A stretch of DNA of 64,000 nucleotides from Marinobacter halodurans. GTDB taxonomy: Bacteria > Pseudomonadota > Gammaproteobacteria > Pseudomonadales > Oleiphilaceae. The stretch covers positions 62,001-126,000 of the forward strand of contig NZ_SJDL01000008.1 in assembly GCF_004327985.1 (NCBI RefSeq), given 5' to 3'. Shown piece by piece: positions 62,361 through 64,000 of the stretch. Position 1 is the first letter of the stretch, and each line of letters opens with the position of its first letter. The notes under the pieces were generated by a model. It was not told the DNA's origin. It did not search any database and saw nothing but the letters and a program-made list of their open reading frames with translations. The position numbers were made by a program, and so were the translations under genes.

Positions 62361-62540
62361 ATGACCTACTACAAAATAAGCTCCGGCATGGGTGGCATCT
62401 TTATTGTCCGGATCGTGAAGGAGATGGCTGACAACCGCGTCCAGGTAGTCATCGACATGGGCAACCCTGCCTTCGACGGTAGCTCACGGGTCGTCCACCG
62501 GGACCAACTGACCCCTTACCGCCCAAGCAAAAGCCAGTAA
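62361..62540 (+). CDS. small hypothetical protein (59 aa)
   Basis: A 59-codon gene whose product reads as a compact beta-barrel-like protein (strands IFIVRIVKE, RVQVVIDM, SRVVHRDQL). GAGG lies ten bases before the ATG and the iterated-repeat promoter at 62286 is just upstream. It is followed after 30 bases by the RadC-like gene. No family recognised. Confidence 0.55.
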   Translation: MTYYKISSGMGGIFIVRIVKEMADNRVQVVIDMGNPAFDGSSRVVHRDQLTPYRPSKSQ

Positions 62541-62570
62541 CTCAACCCCAGCATCGAGGGAGTTATCACA

Positions 62571-63080
62571 ATGACCGCATATCGCCAGACGCCAGTCTCC
62601 ACCAGTGCCTATCCAACTGGCCAAGTTGACCCGCAGACAGCGGAGGAAAACCGCATTCTCGAAAAGGCTACCGCTATCCTGGAGCGTCGCATGAAGACCA
62701 AAGGGATAATGATCACCGAGTACGAATCAGCAAGGCGCTACGTTGCCGCGAGAACTGCCAACTACAACCGGGAAGTATTTGGCGTCCTGTGGCTGACAAA
62801 TCGCCATCGAGTTATTGAGGTCGAAGAACTATTTTTTGGAACAATTGACTCCGCTTCAGTCCATGCGCGCGAAGTCGTTCGAAGCGCCCTGAGCCTCAAC
62901 GCCGGCGCCGCCATTCTGTTTCACAACCACCCAGCCGGTGACCCAACGCCATCAAGTGCCGACAGAGTTATCACACAGACTCTCGCAGAAGCTCTGAACC
63001 CCGTCGGCGTAAAGGTCATTGATCACATCGTTGCCGCAAATGGTGACACCGCATCGATGGCCGCAAGAGGTGAGGTTTAA
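62571..63080 (+). CDS. RadC-like JAB/MPN domain protein
   Basis: A 169-residue RadC-family protein: Glu68 (NREVF), the metal site HNHPAGDPTPSSAD with H118, H120 and D131, giving the full JAMM set. It lacks the N-terminal helix-hairpin-helix part of chromosomal RadC, as is usual for plasmid and phage copies. RadC proteins on mobile elements are common and their function is unsettled; metal-dependent peptidase or nuclease activity and an anti-restriction role have been suggested. Third gene of a unit starting at 62361. Confidence 0.85.
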   Translation: MTAYRQTPVSTSAYPTGQVDPQTAEENRILEKATAILERRMKTKGIMITEYESARRYVAARTANYNREVFGVLWLTNRHRVIEVEELFFGTIDSASVHAREVVRSALSLNAGAAILFHNHPAGDPTPSSADRVITQTLAEALNPVGVKVIDHIVAANGDTASMAARGEV

Positions 63081-63156
63081 GCGGTCACAAGGCCCGGCCA
63101 ATGACCGGGCCTCCGCTATCACTTTCCCGGCACAAGAAACTGCGCAGGATCAAGCT

Positions 63157-63699
63157 ATGACACACCCCAAAACAGCCCTCGGCCAAACAAGCCAGAGCGA
63201 AGGACAGCACTTACTGGTCTCACTCGCCATTCAATGGGAACGGGCTGCCCTGAATGGAAAAATGGATATGGAAGCCATAACGCAACTACTCGACAACACG
63301 AGCGCTCACATTGGTCGAGACTGGGCGCGCAACCTGGCGCAAGGCTTTACCGCCAGCGCACTGGAGCAAACTTTAAACGTGTTGCTGCCGATTATCGTGG
63401 ACACCGATCACCACCTGGTGGGCAAGAACAAAGACGAAACCATCGATCAGTGGTTCACCCGGCTGGAACACTCGGGTCCAGAAGCTGTTTACGACTTTCT
63501 CGACAGGCTGCGGCCGCTCATCCCGCGCGCCTACCGCCCGGGTGACCATGGACACCAGATGGCTCTCATGATTGCCCTGGTAAACCAGGTCGACAAACAC
63601 GGGTTGTCGGCAGCGGCAGCTATGACGGCCAGCCACAGGGCGATCAAAAAGCCGGGGAGCCCTGCAGGGCAAACAAAGTTGGCGGGAGCCACCAAATGA
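63157..63699 (+). CDS. hypothetical helical protein (180 aa)
   Basis: A 180-residue soluble protein made mostly of amphipathic helices. No motif recognised. AGGA lies seven bases before the ATG at 63157; an upstream in-frame start at 63019 would overlap the RadC-like gene. Its stop overlaps the next small gene as ATGA. Confidence 0.55.
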   Translation: MTHPKTALGQTSQSEGQHLLVSLAIQWERAALNGKMDMEAITQLLDNTSAHIGRDWARNLAQGFTASALEQTLNVLLPIIVDTDHHLVGKNKDETIDQWFTRLEHSGPEAVYDFLDRLRPLIPRAYRPGDHGHQMALMIALVNQVDKHGLSAAAAMTASHRAIKKPGSPAGQTKLAGATK

Positions 63700-63806
63700 A
63701 CCGGCTCCCCTTCACGCTGACATCCCAACAATGGCGGATCCGGGCAACAGCACTGGTCGTAATCTGCGTCTTGGCAATCCTGGAGCCAATCATCACGGCC
63801 TTGTAG
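63696..63806 (+). CDS. 36-residue membrane peptide
   Basis: A very short gene in an ATGA overlap with the preceding stop. The product has a basic N-terminus and one hydrophobic helix (ATALVVICVLAILEPIITAL). It looks like a single-pass membrane peptide and could be a toxin-like or regulatory peptide. Translational coupling is the main support. Confidence 0.4.
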   Translation: MNRLPFTLTSQQWRIRATALVVICVLAILEPIITAL

Positions 63807-63853
63807 GAGGCGCTTAGCCGCAACGCCCATGAGCGGTATCGAGCCAGCCCACC

Positions 63854-64000
63854 TCAGAACTCAGAAGCGTCAATTATCAGCTGCGAAGTATCACGACCCA
63901 GCGCCCGGGATAGCCAGAGATGCACGGCACGGGAGCGCACATCGACTGCAATGGCCGCCGCCATAACCGGAAGATACCCATGCTCGCTAGATTCAACGTG
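63854..64000 (-). CDS. C-terminal part of a gene entering from the right
   Basis: A minus-strand frame open from the right edge to TGA at 63854. The 48 residues (SRAVHLWLSRALGRDTSQL in the middle) have normal composition for a helical protein end. The start is outside the window; family not recognised. Confidence 0.45.
   Translation of the reverse strand, partial: HVESSEHGYLPVMAAAIAVDVRSRAVHLWLSRALGRDTSQLIIDASEF

Noticed and set aside
1-64000. CRISPR arrays, insertion sequences, rRNA or tRNA genes
   Set aside because: No regularly spaced repeats, no transposase frames with terminal repeats and no rRNA/tRNA sequence were seen.

Overview
The window reads as a stretch of a large self-transmissible plasmid (or a conjugative element of similar build) from a proteobacterium. 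Coding density is high, there are no rRNA or tRNA genes and no chromosomal housekeeping pathway. What is present is conjugation, partition, replication/recombination and restriction-evasion genes among many orphan genes. Base composition and the overall gene set would suit a marine gammaproteobacterium such as Marinobacter or a relative; that host guess is inference only.

Layout. 1-2460: a run of very small plus-strand genes, two of them zinc-ribbon proteins, four introduced by the same short motif. 2469-4935: a minus-strand operon with a tyrosine recombinase and a membrane protein. 5259-8268: a three-gene minus operon of unknown function. 8552-17738: a nucleic-acid module of an Upf1-like helicase fused to a PLD-like domain, a DnaG-type primase, a UvrD-like helicase and RdgC. 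17742-20825: the DotO/TraU ATPase. 21065-24318: two small coupled genes, a Cro/CI-like regulator and a divergent acidic-tailed protein. 24408-31229: a giant N6-methyltransferase/SNF2-type helicase protein whose disordered linker carries a second, out-of-frame gene at 25375-25977. 31342-38565: two unknowns, a lytic transglycosylase, DotM, an unknown membrane protein and the coupling protein DotL. 38676-41173: a YqaJ/lambda-exonuclease-like nuclease and two small genes, with a DnaA-box-containing AT-rich gap. 41213-45856 (minus): a set of exported proteins headed by an IcmW-like protein, divergent from an IcmV-like membrane protein and DotA (45982-49091). 50032-54559 (minus): DotD-DotC-DotB-IcmT followed in the same operon by ParM and a ParR-like protein. 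55039-64000: a degenerate tyrosine recombinase, a DUF805 protein, a secreted HNH nuclease, two PP-loop (PAPS-reductase-like) proteins, small regulators and a RadC/JAB protein.

The transfer genes form a type IVB (Dot/Icm, IncI-like) secretion system scattered over at least four blocks: DotO; DotM/DotL; DotA with IcmV-like and IcmW-like neighbours; DotD/C/B with IcmT. Core-complex genes DotG, DotH, DotI and a relaxase were not recognised here and probably lie outside the window. The most unusual observations are the well-supported nested gene at 25375-25977, an IcmW-like adaptor in Legionella-like gene order, a C-terminal tail shared by several otherwise unrelated proteins, and two promoters with the same iterated TTACGC spacer.
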